NCBI RefSeq assembly: GCF_003054285.1 | Contig: NZ_QBKS01000001.1 | Span: 2,418,001 to 2,482,000 of the forward strand | From: Litoreibacter ponti | Lineage (GTDB): Bacteria; Pseudomonadota; Alphaproteobacteria; Rhodobacterales; Rhodobacteraceae | Reading direction: 5' to 3' | Length of the DNA: 64,000 nucleotides | In this document: positions 1 through 8,510 of the stretch, piece by piece | How the letters are laid out: each line of letters begins with the position of its first letter | Position numbering within the stretch: the first letter of the stretch is position 1 | Notes under the pieces: generated by a model | Database searches by the model: none | Seen by the model: only the letters and a program-made list of their open reading frames with translations | What the model was told of the DNA's origin: nothing | Program-made: the position numbers and the translations under genes

Positions 1-855
1 GATCAGAACCCGCGCGGCCTCTGCCAGCGCGAGGTAGTCCGCAGCCCCCAAGGGCAAACCGCACAGATCGTAAAAACTCGCCCGCGCAACACCGTTATGG
101 AACGCCGGGATCCGCACATCACGACCCTTGACGCGCAGGGTCAACGGCTCGCTCTGACCATTCGTAAACCCTTGCCATATCTTAGAAATCTTGTCTTGCG
201 CCTCGGCATTTGCCGGGTGGAAATAGACCTGCTCGCCCTCAAGCCGGTCCTGTCGGTAATCCGTCTCTGACGCCAATTCATGCACGATCAGCCGATCCTT
301 GATCAGCTCGATAAAGGGCAGGAACAGATTGCGGTTCAGGCCATCCTTATAGAGATCATCGGGCACGCGATTAGAGGTCGTCACGACCACGACACCTGCG
401 GCAAACAGGCTTTGAAACAGCCGCCCGACGATCATGGCATCGGTGATATCGGTGATCTGCATCTCGTCGAAACACAGCAGACGCACGTCGCGAATGATGT
501 CCTCGGCAACAGGTTTGATCGCATCATCAACCCCGGTCTTGCGCACTTCGTGCATCGCCCCATGCACCTCCTGCATGAAGGCATGAAAATGCACCCGCCG
601 CTTTCGCTCGACCGGCACGGTCTCGAAGAACAGGTCCATCAACATGGACTTGCCACGCCCCACTCCGCCCCACAGATAAAGGCCCTTCACGGGCACCTCA
701 TCAGCGCCGAAGAACCCGAAAAGCTTCTTCTTTGACTTCGCCTGAGCCAAGCCCTCGGCCACGCTGTCAAAGTAAGGCAGCGCCTCTTTCTGAGTAGGAT
801 CAGGCTCTAATTCACCCGACTTCACTTTGGTCTCATAGGCGTCTGTCAGCAGCAT
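1..855 (-). CDS. zapE: cell division protein ZapE (AFG1-family ATPase), 3' end cut by window
   Basis: The reading frame stays open to base 1, so the C-terminus lies outside the window; 285 residues are visible. The Walker A motif GGVGRGKS is at about residues 63-70 and Walker B LLCFDEMQ at about 126-133. These are followed by the ITDITDA and TTSNRVPDDLY stretches typical of the AFG1/ZapE family. Known members are cytosolic, membrane-associated P-loop ATPases; ZapE acts at the division ring in gammaproteobacteria, and mitochondrial AFG1 acts in protein quality control. The ATG at 855 is the only good start: an ATG at 869 runs into a stop within a few codons. The ribosome site is weak. It is divergent from the MFS gene at 940. 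Confidence 0.93.
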   Translation of the reverse strand, partial: MLLTDAYETKVKSGELEPDPTQKEALPYFDSVAEGLAQAKSKKKLFGFFGADEVPVKGLYLWGGVGRGKSMLMDLFFETVPVERKRRVHFHAFMQEVHGAMHEVRKTGVDDAIKPVAEDIIRDVRLLCFDEMQITDITDAMIVGRLFQSLFAAGVVVVTTSNRVPDDLYKDGLNRNLFLPFIELIKDRLIVHELASETDYRQDRLEGEQVYFHPANAEAQDKISKIWQGFTNGQSEPLTLRVKGRDVRIPAFHNGVARASFYDLCGLPLGAADYLALAEAARVLI

Positions 856-939
856 GCGTCGGGTCTCATAAAAAATACTGTTCTGATGTCGCAATAATCC
901 TGAATTGACGCAAACTGGAAATTCAATCAGCGTCGCCCA

Positions 940-2178
940 ATGGTCGATACACGCACGCCTTTATTCACCCCGGTTCTGATCGTCGGATGCATCATCATGA
1001 TGCTGGGCTTCGCCATTCGCGCGAGTTTCGGGGTGTTTCAGATTCCCATTGGCGAGGAATTTGGCTGGCCACGGTCCGAGTTCAGCCTCGCCATCGCGAT
1101 CCAGAACCTCGCATGGGGTATTGGGCAGCCGATCTTTGGCGCAATCGCCGAGAAGGTCGGAGACCGCAAGGCGATCATTCTCGGCGCCCTGTTCTACGCA
1201 GCGGGCTTGGTGCTGAGCTCCTTCGCGATCACGCCGGGCGCGCATCAATTCTATGAAATACTGGTGGGATTCGGCATTGCGGGCACTGGCTTCGGCGTCA
1301 TCCTTGCCATGGTCGGGCGTGCCAGCTCGGACGAGAACCGCTCGATGGCCCTTGGCATCGCGACCGCTGCGGGGTCCGCCGGGCAAGTCTTCGGCGCGCC
1401 GGTCGCGGAATATCTGCTTGGCTTTTATTCGTGGCAGATGGTCTTCATCATTTTCGCCGTGGTGATGCTGCTGTCGCTTTTCGCGCTGCCTTTCATGCGC
1501 GCGCCCACTGCGTCGAAGCAAGAGTTGGAAGAGAGCCTGAGCACGGTGCTGAAGCGCGCCTTCAAGGATCCGTCCTACACGATGATCTTCCTGGGGTTCT
1601 TTTCCTGCGGCTACCAGTTGTCTTTCGTTACCGCGCACTTCCCCGCGTTCGTGACCGAGGTGTGCGGACCAATTGATCCCGGCGGCATGCTCGCGGGTAT
1701 GGGTGTGACGACCACCTCCGCCTTGGGCGCCTTGTCGATTGCGTTGATTGGTGCGGCCAATATCGGCGGTACGATCTTCGCGGGATATCTTGGTAAGCGG
1801 TACTCGAAAAAGTACCTGCTTGCGGCGATCTACACTGGAAGGACGATCATTGCGGCCTGGTTTATCCTTGTTCCGATGACACCGACCACGGTGATCTTGT
1901 TCAGTCTTGGCATGGGAAGCCTGTGGCTGGCGACCGTCCCGCTCACATCCGGGCTTGTGGCGCATATATATGGGCTCCGCTACATGGGAACGCTCTACGG
2001 GATCGTGTTCTTTTCCCACCAGTTAGGGTCTTTTCTGGGCGTCTGGCTTGGCGGTCAGATGTACGACATCACGGGTGACTACACGGCCGTGTGGTGGGTA
2101 GGTGTCGGGGTCGGGGCGTTTAGCGCGATCGTGCATCTTCCCGTGCGCGAGAAGCCTTGGTCCGCGCAACCCGCTTAG
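940..2178 (+). CDS. MFS transporter (oxalate/formate antiporter or monocarboxylate-type)
   Basis: This 412-residue protein has about twelve hydrophobic segments. The first (VLIVGCIIMMLGFAIRASFG) is near the N-terminus and there is a loop near the middle (residues about 190-210). The N-terminal RASFGVFQIPIGEEFGW pattern and the GDRKAIILG loop after TM2-3 fit the major facilitator superfamily, resembling carriers annotated as OFA or MCT type. The substrate cannot be read from sequence. The gene stands alone, with one base between its TAG and the stop of the convergent OCD-family gene, so no terminator hairpin fits between them. No clear Shine-Dalgarno precedes the ATG. Confidence 0.88.
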   Translation: MVDTRTPLFTPVLIVGCIIMMLGFAIRASFGVFQIPIGEEFGWPRSEFSLAIAIQNLAWGIGQPIFGAIAEKVGDRKAIILGALFYAAGLVLSSFAITPGAHQFYEILVGFGIAGTGFGVILAMVGRASSDENRSMALGIATAAGSAGQVFGAPVAEYLLGFYSWQMVFIIFAVVMLLSLFALPFMRAPTASKQELEESLSTVLKRAFKDPSYTMIFLGFFSCGYQLSFVTAHFPAFVTEVCGPIDPGGMLAGMGVTTTSALGALSIALIGAANIGGTIFAGYLGKRYSKKYLLAAIYTGRTIIAAWFILVPMTPTTVILFSLGMGSLWLATVPLTSGLVAHIYGLRYMGTLYGIVFFSHQLGSFLGVWLGGQMYDITGDYTAVWWVGVGVGAFSAIVHLPVREKPWSAQPA

Positions 2179-2179
2179 C

Positions 2180-3088
2180 TCAGCGTGCGTTCCACAGGTC
2201 AAGCAGATGGCGGCAGGTCATCAGATCAAGATGCGCGCCACCGCCATTCTTGCAGATCGTGATATCGTCTGCATCCCTCTGAAACGCGTCGGGGGTATAA
2301 AAATCGGCGATCACACTTTCGCGGCCAATCGCGCCAGAGGAGAGCGGGATTTTCAGCTCCCCGATATGGTCGAGGGTTGTTGCGAAACTGTCGACGAATA
2401 TCTTGGCGCGTTGCAGGGCCGTATCGTCAACCTCGCGCATATCAGGGCGGTAAGCGCCGATCAGATCGAGGTGCTGCCCGGGCTGCAGCCAATCTCCCTT
2501 AATTACGGGCTCAGTGCTCATGGTCGCGGTGCAGATGATATGGGCCTCGCCGACGCTCGCTTCTAGGTCCTGAACCGCCTGCACCCCATGCGCCTCGGCG
2601 AACCGGTCGCAATTGACTCTGTTTCTGCCCCAGACGCTTATCTGCGCGGCTGGGAACACGCTGCGGTAGGCGCCGACCATGTTTCCGGCAACGGCCCCTG
2701 TTCCGACAATCAGGATGCGCTCGGCATCAGGATTTGCGAGCAAGCTTGCCGCATAAAGACTGTCGCCCGCGGTCTTCCACTTGGTGATCAAATGGAAATC
2801 GAGCATCGCTTCGAGGCTTCCATCATCGTCCGAGAACAGTGACACAGACCCGTTGATCGCTGGCGCGCCGGATTGCACGTTGCCGGGGAAGATCGTTGCG
2901 GTCTTCACAGCCACGCCCAGACCATCGATCCAGGCCGAGCGGGACAACATCGTGTCGGGGTCGCGATAGAGGAACGTATCGCCAATCTCGGCTTTTGGCA
3001 GCTGATGGCCCTTGGCGAATGCGTCCAAAAGACCGCTCCAGGACAGGATCTCGTTCCCCGCGTCGAAATCTATGATTTGCACCGTCAC
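2180..3088 (-). CDS. ornithine cyclodeaminase / mu-crystallin family protein
   Basis: This 302-residue protein has the family signatures SRSAWIDGLGVAVKTATIFPGN (about residues 50-71) and a Rossmann segment ILIVGTGAVAGNMVGAYRS (about 125-143). A later QHLDLIGAYRPDMREVDD follows the usual cofactor-loop pattern. Family members are NAD(P)-dependent and include ornithine cyclodeaminase, alanine dehydrogenase and ketimine reductase; the exact substrate is not decidable here. The start overlaps the stop of the upstream HAD gene by four bases, and the strand continues from fghA, so co-transcription from the AEC/fghA side is likely. Confidence 0.85.
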   Translation of the reverse strand: MTVQIIDFDAGNEILSWSGLLDAFAKGHQLPKAEIGDTFLYRDPDTMLSRSAWIDGLGVAVKTATIFPGNVQSGAPAINGSVSLFSDDDGSLEAMLDFHLITKWKTAGDSLYAASLLANPDAERILIVGTGAVAGNMVGAYRSVFPAAQISVWGRNRVNCDRFAEAHGVQAVQDLEASVGEAHIICTATMSTEPVIKGDWLQPGQHLDLIGAYRPDMREVDDTALQRAKIFVDSFATTLDHIGELKIPLSSGAIGRESVIADFYTPDAFQRDADDITICKNGGGAHLDLMTCRHLLDLWNAR

Positions 3089-3705
3089 GGGCGCGCCTCA
3101 TCTTCCGTCAGCAACTTGTGACTTACGAGGCATTGCGCCCAACCGGCGGGCGAGGTGAACAAATGTGCGTTCCACCCCCGCGCCTCTGCCGCTTCGATAT
3201 TGGCGGGGCGGTCATCCGCGAAAAGCAGGCTGTCCGGGGCCAATCCGCAGTCCTGCTCGACCATCTCGTAGATGCGCGGATCGGGTTTGATCACGCCCAT
3301 ATGGCCGGACACATAGCGCCGATCGAATTCGCCTAAGAAACGATAGATGGACTCCGCATAATCAAAGCTGCCGATCCCGAAGTTGGTTAATGCGAACACG
3401 GGCACGTCCTTTGCCCGCAGCGCACGGAGCAGTTTGACCGAGTGGCCGTAGACCGGCGCCGCAAGCTCGATCCAGTGGTCATGCCACATCTGGATTTCGC
3501 GGCGCCACTCCGGATAATCCTCGGCGGTCTGATAGATCGTTTCCTTGAAGGGTGCGCCCGTGTCGACCTTGTCGTTCATCCCGTGCAGGTCGACGGTCTC
3601 GAACATCGCGCGACGGCGATCTTCGCCAATGGCGCGGTCATAGAACCGCTCCGGCTGCCATTCGATCAGCACGTTGCCGATGTCAAAGATGACCGCCCTA
3701 ATCAT
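3085..3705 (-). CDS. HAD-family hydrolase (haloacid dehalogenase-like)
   Basis: This 206-residue protein opens with MIRAVIFDIGNVLIEWQP, where the usual DxD nucleophile motif reads DIGN. Motif II is FALTNF at about residues 104-109, and the motif IV-like LLFADDRPANIEAA is at about 166-179. The pattern DIGNVLIEW is common in the HAD_2/YihX-like branch, which acts on sugar phosphates such as alpha-glucose-1-phosphate. The substrate is not predictable. The gene overlaps fghA upstream and the OCD gene downstream by four bases each, which indicates translational coupling in one operon. Confidence 0.87.
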   Translation of the reverse strand: MIRAVIFDIGNVLIEWQPERFYDRAIGEDRRRAMFETVDLHGMNDKVDTGAPFKETIYQTAEDYPEWRREIQMWHDHWIELAAPVYGHSVKLLRALRAKDVPVFALTNFGIGSFDYAESIYRFLGEFDRRYVSGHMGVIKPDPRIYEMVEQDCGLAPDSLLFADDRPANIEAAEARGWNAHLFTSPAGWAQCLVSHKLLTEDEARP

Positions 3706-4532
3706 GCGTAAAGCGCCTCTGCGTGGAAGGTGATGTGCTCTTCCATGAAGGTGGAAACGAAGAAGTAGGAGTGATCATAGCCCGGTTGCATCCGGAAATT
3801 GATCTGTTGGCGGCGCTTGGCGGCAGCCTCTGCCAAGGTCTCTGGGCGCAATAAGTCGAGGAACTGGTCCTGCGTGCCGGTGTCGATCAGCATGGGGCCA
3901 TCGAAGCCTTTTTCCGCCATCAAGGCGCTGGCGTCATGCGCGGACCAACTGGCTTCATTCGAGCCTAAATAGGCCGAAAACTGTTTCTTGCCCCAGTCGG
4001 AACCCGTTGGATTACAGATCGGCGAGAACGCCGAGACGCTGGCAAAGCGGCCCGGTTCGCGCATAGCGAGGGTCAAAGCGCCGTGCCCGCCCATCGAATG
4101 CCCCGTGATGCTCTGCCGGGTCTCGTCAAGCGCGAAGGCGTTGAACAGGACCGAGGTCAGATCCTTCGTGATGTAGTCATACATCTGGAAATGCTTGGAC
4201 CACGGCGCCTCGGTCGCGTTGACGTAGAAGCCCGCACCTTGGCCCAGATCGTAGGCCTCGTCATCGGCTACGCCCTCGCCACGCGGCGACGTGTCAGGGA
4301 AAACCACCGCTATTCCGTGATCGGCTGCCCACCCTTGCGCACCCGCCTTTGTCATGGCGTTCTCATGGGTGCAGGTCAGGCCCGACAAATACCAAAGCAG
4401 CGGCACCGGGCCGTGTTGCGCTTCTTCGGGCATGAACAGACCGAACGTCATGTCGCAATCGCAACTCTCGGAGCGGTGCGTGTAGACCCCTTGGGTCCCG
4501 CCGAAACAGGCGTTCTCGGAGATGGTTTCCAT
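3702..4532 (-). CDS. fghA: S-formylglutathione hydrolase
   Basis: The enzyme hydrolyses S-formylglutathione to formate and glutathione, the second step of glutathione-dependent formaldehyde detoxification in the cytosol. At 276 residues it matches the esterase D family length. The nucleophile elbow GHSMGGHG places Ser146; Asp222 (in TQDQFLD) and His254 (in GYDHSYFF) complete the triad. The GLTCTHENAM oxyanion region is at about 51-60. The first-step enzyme lies 3 kb away at 7292-8404 rather than adjacent. The start follows the AEC transporter stop by nine bases, so the AEC-fghA-HAD-OCD strand is probably one operon. Confidence 0.95.
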   Translation of the reverse strand: METISENACFGGTQGVYTHRSESCDCDMTFGLFMPEEAQHGPVPLLWYLSGLTCTHENAMTKAGAQGWAADHGIAVVFPDTSPRGEGVADDEAYDLGQGAGFYVNATEAPWSKHFQMYDYITKDLTSVLFNAFALDETRQSITGHSMGGHGALTLAMREPGRFASVSAFSPICNPTGSDWGKKQFSAYLGSNEASWSAHDASALMAEKGFDGPMLIDTGTQDQFLDLLRPETLAEAAAKRRQQINFRMQPGYDHSYFFVSTFMEEHITFHAEALYA

Positions 4533-4541
4533 GGTTGTTCC

Positions 4542-5465
4542 TTAACTGACCCAGCCGATGACGAGCGACACCGACACGATGGAGATGGCGGTTGAAATGA
4601 GGATACTCGCGGACACCCGGGTCGGCGCAACCCCGTAATGCTGCGCGATCATGTAGACGTTGCCCGCGACCGGCAGCGCTGCGGCGGCGATCATCACAGA
4701 GGCGGCGTAAGGCTCGACAGGGAAGATCAGGAGCGCCGCGATCGCGACCATCGCCGGATGCAGCACCAGTTTTGAGAAGGACAGCCAGCTTGCGACGACC
4801 ATCCGCTCCGCCGCCTTGGAGGCCAGTGAGGCGCCAATGGCAAAAAGCGCACCGGGCGTGGCCGCGCCGCCGAGGATCGACAGAAACTCGTTGAACGGTC
4901 CCGGGATCGGCCATTCCATCGCGGACCATGTGAAGCCCAGCACGATGGACACGATCATCGGGTTCTTCAAAAGGCCGGTGCCCACCGTTTTCAAGATGCC
5001 AAGCGACATGCGCCCATCCCGCGAGCCGGTGATCAGGATCACCACGAGGCTTCCGAAGAAGATCAGATCGACAGCAAGCACCAGCATCACCGGCCCAATG
5101 GCGGCCTCGCCCATCAAAAGCACCAGCATCGGTACGCCCAGGAATCCGACGTTGCCGATGACGCCGCATTGCGCTTCGATGGCGGCTTCCTCGATCGAGC
5201 GCCAGCGTAACAAAGCGACGGCAGTGACGATGAGGTAGACAAAGAGGGTCGCCCAGAAATAGGCGATTACGAAGGTCCAATCGAGGATTTCACTCATCGA
5301 CAGATTCGCCGAGAAGCGGAACAGCATGGCAGAGAGCGCGAAATAAAAGACGAATTTCGTCAGATAGGCGGTTGCTTCAGCCGTGAAGAACCGGCTGCGC
5401 CCCGCCCAGTACCCGACCGCGATAATCGCGAAAAAGGGCAGTGTTTTCAGAAATATCTCCAGCAT
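4542..5465 (-). CDS. AEC (auxin efflux carrier) family transporter
   Basis: This 307-residue integral membrane protein has about ten hydrophobic helices. It begins MLEIFLKTLPFFAIIAVGYWAGR, the typical AEC N-terminus (GYxxGR), and carries the central GNVGFLGVPMLVLL signature at about residues 99-112. Bacterial AEC proteins export or import organic acids such as malate or malonate; the substrate here is unknown. It heads the minus-strand operon with fghA. The upstream 5466-5615 region holds palindromes that could bind the TetR protein encoded at 5964, so regulation by that repressor is plausible. Confidence 0.88.
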   Translation of the reverse strand: MLEIFLKTLPFFAIIAVGYWAGRSRFFTAEATAYLTKFVFYFALSAMLFRFSANLSMSEILDWTFVIAYFWATLFVYLIVTAVALLRWRSIEEAAIEAQCGVIGNVGFLGVPMLVLLMGEAAIGPVMLVLAVDLIFFGSLVVILITGSRDGRMSLGILKTVGTGLLKNPMIVSIVLGFTWSAMEWPIPGPFNEFLSILGGAATPGALFAIGASLASKAAERMVVASWLSFSKLVLHPAMVAIAALLIFPVEPYAASVMIAAAALPVAGNVYMIAQHYGVAPTRVSASILISTAISIVSVSLVIGWVS

Positions 5466-5522
5466 CCCTGCTGCGATATCATGCCCATGCGGGAGGAAAC
5501 AGAGGAAGTCAGTGACGCAAAG

Positions 5523-5596
5523 TGAACTGATCTGTTCATTTACCTCTTGAAAAGGTGAACCGTACGGTTTAGTTGACTTCTAAACCAATCAGTTCA
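5523..5596. promoter_or_regulatory. cluster of inverted repeats, candidate TetR operator(s)
   Basis: Three nested symmetric elements lie between the divergent AEC gene and the small secreted gene. AACCGTACGGTT at 5558-5569 is a perfect 12-bp palindrome. GGTTTAG (5566-5572) and CTAAACC (5580-5586) are perfect 7-bp arms around a 7-bp spacer. TGAACTGAT (5523-5531) matches ATCAGTTCA (5588-5596) in inverted orientation. Palindromes like this are typical operators of TetR-family repressors, and a TetR gene lies 370 bp downstream. The binding protein is inferred, not shown. Confidence 0.6.
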
Positions 5597-5615
5597 CTTC
5601 ACAAGGAGTTAGCAC

Positions 5616-5780
5616 ATGATCGCCCTCAAATCCGCGCTCGTCGCCCTGTCAATCATCGCCGCCGCTCCCGCATTCGCGGCTAACATCGTCTTCCCACCGG
5701 ACTTTGATTTCCCCACGGATGTGAAGACGGACACTGTGACGAAAAACGCGGGACTCGGCTCGATCACGAAGAACCAGTGA
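5616..5780 (+). CDS. small secreted protein of unknown function (54 aa)
   Basis: The ATG at 5616 follows a strong AAGGAG site at 5603-5608. The 54-residue product has a clean Sec signal (MIALKSALVALSIIAAAPAFA, cleavage after AFA at about residue 21). It leaves a mature peptide of about 33 residues that starts ANIVFPPDFDFP and ends SITKNQ. There are no cysteines and no recognised domain. It sits directly behind the palindrome cluster and ahead of the TetR gene, with its own terminator at 5864-5890. Base composition matches its surroundings. The function is unknown; the signal peptide and ribosome site make it a credible gene. Confidence 0.65.
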   Translation: MIALKSALVALSIIAAAPAFAANIVFPPDFDFPTDVKTDTVTKNAGLGSITKNQ

Positions 5781-5863
5781 TTTTCGGTATACCGCAAAGC
5801 TTTCCGTCCCTCCCGCGGGATTGCGCGAGGCGCGACACGCTCTCCCCGGCAACGTCGCGCACA

Positions 5864-5890
5864 ATGGGGTGGGTCACAGGCCCACCCCAT
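5864..5890 (+). terminator. rho-independent-like terminator after the small secreted gene
   Basis: Perfect 10-bp arms ATGGGGTGGG (5864-5873) and CCCACCCCAT (5881-5890) enclose a 7-nt loop and are followed by an AT-rich AATTATTT run. It lies between the small gene's stop (5780) and the TetR start. Confidence 0.65.
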
Positions 5891-5963
5891 AATTATTTGG
5901 ACATATTGCTGATTCTGAACTGAATGGTCTAAGATGCACCCTAGGGGATCAGGAGACACTTCA

Positions 5964-6581
5964 TTGGACGGGAACACGCCAGAGATCAAACGTGGCCGCA
6001 AGTACGACCAAGTACTGGCCGGCGCGCGTGACGTATTCCTCGCCCAAGGCTTCGAGGGCGCAAGCGTCGATCTGATCGCGAAAGAGGCCGGAGTATCGAA
6101 GGCCACGCTCTACAGCTACTTCCCCGATAAACGCGTTCTCTTCTTCGAGGTCGCGAAGAACGAATGCGCCGCGCAGGCCGATCGCGCCCTGCAGGTGGAT
6201 GCCACCGATGTGCCTGTGCGCGAGATGCTGACCGGCATGTCCTACAAGATGATGGAATTCCTGACGTCGGATTTCGCACAGCGGATTTTCCGCATTTGCG
6301 TGGCGGAGTCGGATCGGTTTCCCGAACTTGGCCGCGAGTTCTACATGTCCGGCCCGAAACTGCTTGAAGACCGCCTGACAGAGTACTTCGAGCACGCCTG
6401 CGCAAGGGGTGAGTTGAAGATCGAGGATGTCAGCCTGGCCGCGATGCAGTTCCAGGAATTGATGAAGTCCGAGATCTTCGTGCAGATGATTTTCAACATC
6501 ATCGAAAAGCCGACCCAAGAACAGATCGACCGCGTGATTGAAGGTGCGGTCGACATGTTCTTGGCGCGCTACGGGGTCTAG
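5964..6581 (+). CDS. TetR/AcrR-family transcriptional regulator
   Basis: This is a DNA-binding repressor of about 205 residues. The N-terminal helix-turn-helix reads VDLIAKEAGVSKATLYSYF, followed by PDKRVLFFEV, the standard TetR signature. The C-terminal all-helical half is the presumed ligand and dimer domain. TTG at 5964 is preferred because AGGAG lies 8 bp upstream (5951-5955); an in-frame ATG at 5934 has no such site and adds ten atypical residues. Likely targets are the palindromes at 5523-5596, controlling the small secreted gene and the AEC-fghA operon. The stop overlaps the convergent NYN gene by four bases (CTAG). Confidence 0.9.
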   Translation: MDGNTPEIKRGRKYDQVLAGARDVFLAQGFEGASVDLIAKEAGVSKATLYSYFPDKRVLFFEVAKNECAAQADRALQVDATDVPVREMLTGMSYKMMEFLTSDFAQRIFRICVAESDRFPELGREFYMSGPKLLEDRLTEYFEHACARGELKIEDVSLAAMQFQELMKSEIFVQMIFNIIEKPTQEQIDRVIEGAVDMFLARYGV

Positions 6582-7291
6582 TCGACCCGGCGCAGCATCA
6601 GCTGGTTTCCTTCTTTGCGGGTCTCGAACCGGCGCAGCTTCTTCACCAGATCACTCAGCTTTGCCTCGCCGTAGGTACGCGTATCGAAATCGGGATTGTC
6701 GGCCATGATGTACTGGCCAACTGGTCCCATCGGACACCATTCGTCGTCGGTATTCACTTTCTCCATAGCCCGCAGGATCAGCGGAATCGCGTGTTTCGGA
6801 TCCTGCTTGCCAGCGGGCCGCGACGCGCCTTTTGCGGCCTCCGGCGGCGTTTCCACCAGGTTTTCGATCAACACGAAGCGATTGCACACATTGCGCAGCG
6901 CCTCGGGGGCCTTGCCCTCGCCAATCCCGATAACGTCGAGCCCTTCCTCGCGGATGCGCGACGCAAGGCGAGTGAAATCACTGTCGGAGGACACTAGCAC
7001 GAACCCATCGAAGCGACCCGTGTGGAGGATATCCATCGCGTCGATCACCAACCCGATGTCGGAGGCGTTCTTGCCCTTGGTATTGGCCGTCTCCTGATGG
7101 GCCACGAGGCCAAGCCCGCGGATTTTTTCCGACCAACGCTTCAGCTGGCCCGACGACCAGTCGCCGTAAACGCGGCGCAAGGCAGGCTCGCCGAAGGTGG
7201 TGACCTCCTTCAGGATCGCCTCGGCGTGGTCTGCGGGAATGTTGTCGGCGTCGATCAGGACGGCATAAAGCGGCCGATCACGATCCGCCAT
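6578..7291 (-). CDS. NYN-domain protein (LabA/DUF88-like, putative RNase)
   Basis: This 237-residue protein starts with YAVLIDADNIPA (acidic motif at about residues 11-18) and has VLVSSDSDFTRLA at about 100-112. These are the conserved aspartates of the NYN/PIN-like nuclease fold. A C-terminal region of about 70 residues (residues about 165-237, including YGEAKLSDLVKKL) resembles an OST-HTH/LOTUS domain, which binds RNA or G-quadruplexes in other proteins. The cellular target is unknown. It lies directly downstream of the formaldehyde dehydrogenase on the same strand with no gap. Confidence 0.85.
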   Translation of the reverse strand: MADRDRPLYAVLIDADNIPADHAEAILKEVTTFGEPALRRVYGDWSSGQLKRWSEKIRGLGLVAHQETANTKGKNASDIGLVIDAMDILHTGRFDGFVLVSSDSDFTRLASRIREEGLDVIGIGEGKAPEALRNVCNRFVLIENLVETPPEAAKGASRPAGKQDPKHAIPLILRAMEKVNTDDEWCPMGPVGQYIMADNPDFDTRTYGEAKLSDLVKKLRRFETRKEGNQLMLRRVD

Positions 7292-8404
7292 CTAGTAGAC
7301 CACGACGGAGCGGATCGATTTGCCCTCGTGCATCAAATCGAAGCCCTTATTGATGTCGTCCAGCCCCATCGTGTGGGTGATCATCGGGTCGATCTCGATC
7401 TTTCCATCCATGTACCAGTCCACGATCTTGGGCACATCGGTGCGCCCGCGCGCCCCGCCAAAGGCCGTCCCGCGCCAGCTGCGGCCAGTGACCAGTTGGA
7501 AAGGCCGGGTGCTGATCTCGGCGCCCGCCGGAGCGACCCCGATGATGATGCTTTCGCCCCAGCCTTTATGCGCGGATTCGAGCGCTGTGCGCATCACACC
7601 GACATTGCCAGTCGCGTCGAACGTGTAGTCCGCACCACCTTTGGTCAGCTCGACAAGATGGGCGACCATGTCGCCGTCGACCTCGTTCGGGTTGACGAAA
7701 TCGGTCATGCCGAAGCGGGTGGCCATTTCCACCTTGGACGGGTTCAGGTCCACGCCCACGATCTGATCCGCGCCCGCCAGTCGCAGGCCTTGGATCACGT
7801 TCAGACCGATGCCACCAAGCCCGAAGACAATAGCGCGCGAGCCGATCTCGACCTTGGCGGTGTTGATCACTGCGCCGATGCCGGTGGTCACGCCGCAGCC
7901 GATATAGCAGATCTTGTCAAACGGTGCGTCCTCGCGGACCTTCGCCAGCGCAATCTCTGGCACCACGGAGTGGTTCGCGAAAGTCGAGCAGCCCATGTAG
8001 TGCAGGATCGGGTCACCATCGAGTGTCGAGAAACGCGATGTGCCATCCGGCATCAGGCCTTGGCCTTGGGTCGAGCGGATCGATTGGCACAGGTTCGTCT
8101 TGGGGTTCAGGCAATATTCGCACTCGCGGCACTCGGGCGTGTAGAGCGGGATCACGTGGTCACCCTTCTTCAGCGTCGTCACGCCGGGGCCCACGTCGAC
8201 CACGACGCCCGCGCCTTCGTGGCCCAGGATCGCCGGGAACAGACCTTCGGGGTCAGCACCGGACAGGGTGAACTCGTCCGTGTGGCAAATCCCGGTGGCT
8301 TTCATCTCGACCAGAACCTCGCCGTGCTTGGGCCCTTCAAGGTTAACCTCCATCACCTCGAGCGGCTTTCCGGCTTCTATCGCGACGGCTGCTTTGGTGC
8401 GCAT
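7292..8404 (-). CDS. frmA: S-(hydroxymethyl)glutathione dehydrogenase / class III alcohol dehydrogenase
   Basis: This enzyme oxidises S-hydroxymethylglutathione (formaldehyde plus glutathione) to S-formylglutathione with NAD+, feeding FghA. It has 370 residues from the MRTKAAVA start. Catalytic zinc region: ICHTDEFTLSG and GHEGAGVV. Structural zinc cysteines: ECRECEYC followed by NLC. NAD Rossmann motif: GLGGIGLNVIQG. Start 8404 follows GGGGAGATCTC; a further upstream ATG at 8437 would add eleven non-family residues. It is also called adhI or flhA in related bacteria. No dedicated FrmR-type regulator is visible nearby. Confidence 0.96.
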   Translation of the reverse strand: MRTKAAVAIEAGKPLEVMEVNLEGPKHGEVLVEMKATGICHTDEFTLSGADPEGLFPAILGHEGAGVVVDVGPGVTTLKKGDHVIPLYTPECRECEYCLNPKTNLCQSIRSTQGQGLMPDGTSRFSTLDGDPILHYMGCSTFANHSVVPEIALAKVREDAPFDKICYIGCGVTTGIGAVINTAKVEIGSRAIVFGLGGIGLNVIQGLRLAGADQIVGVDLNPSKVEMATRFGMTDFVNPNEVDGDMVAHLVELTKGGADYTFDATGNVGVMRTALESAHKGWGESIIIGVAPAGAEISTRPFQLVTGRSWRGTAFGGARGRTDVPKIVDWYMDGKIEIDPMITHTMGLDDINKGFDLMHEGKSIRSVVVY

Positions 8405-8510
8405 AATGAGATCTCCCCTAAATTTGATCGCGTTCAACTATGCGCAACCACCCGCCAAAGGCAACGCCCCTTGGATTGCGCCGGGACGCCGGAGACCTTA
8501 AATCCGTGCA

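Noticed and set aside
5525..5538. GAAC-N6-GTTC, which looks SOS-box-like
   Set aside because: The alphaproteobacterial LexA box is a direct repeat with a 7-bp spacer; this is an inverted repeat with 6 bp and fits better as part of the TetR operator cluster.
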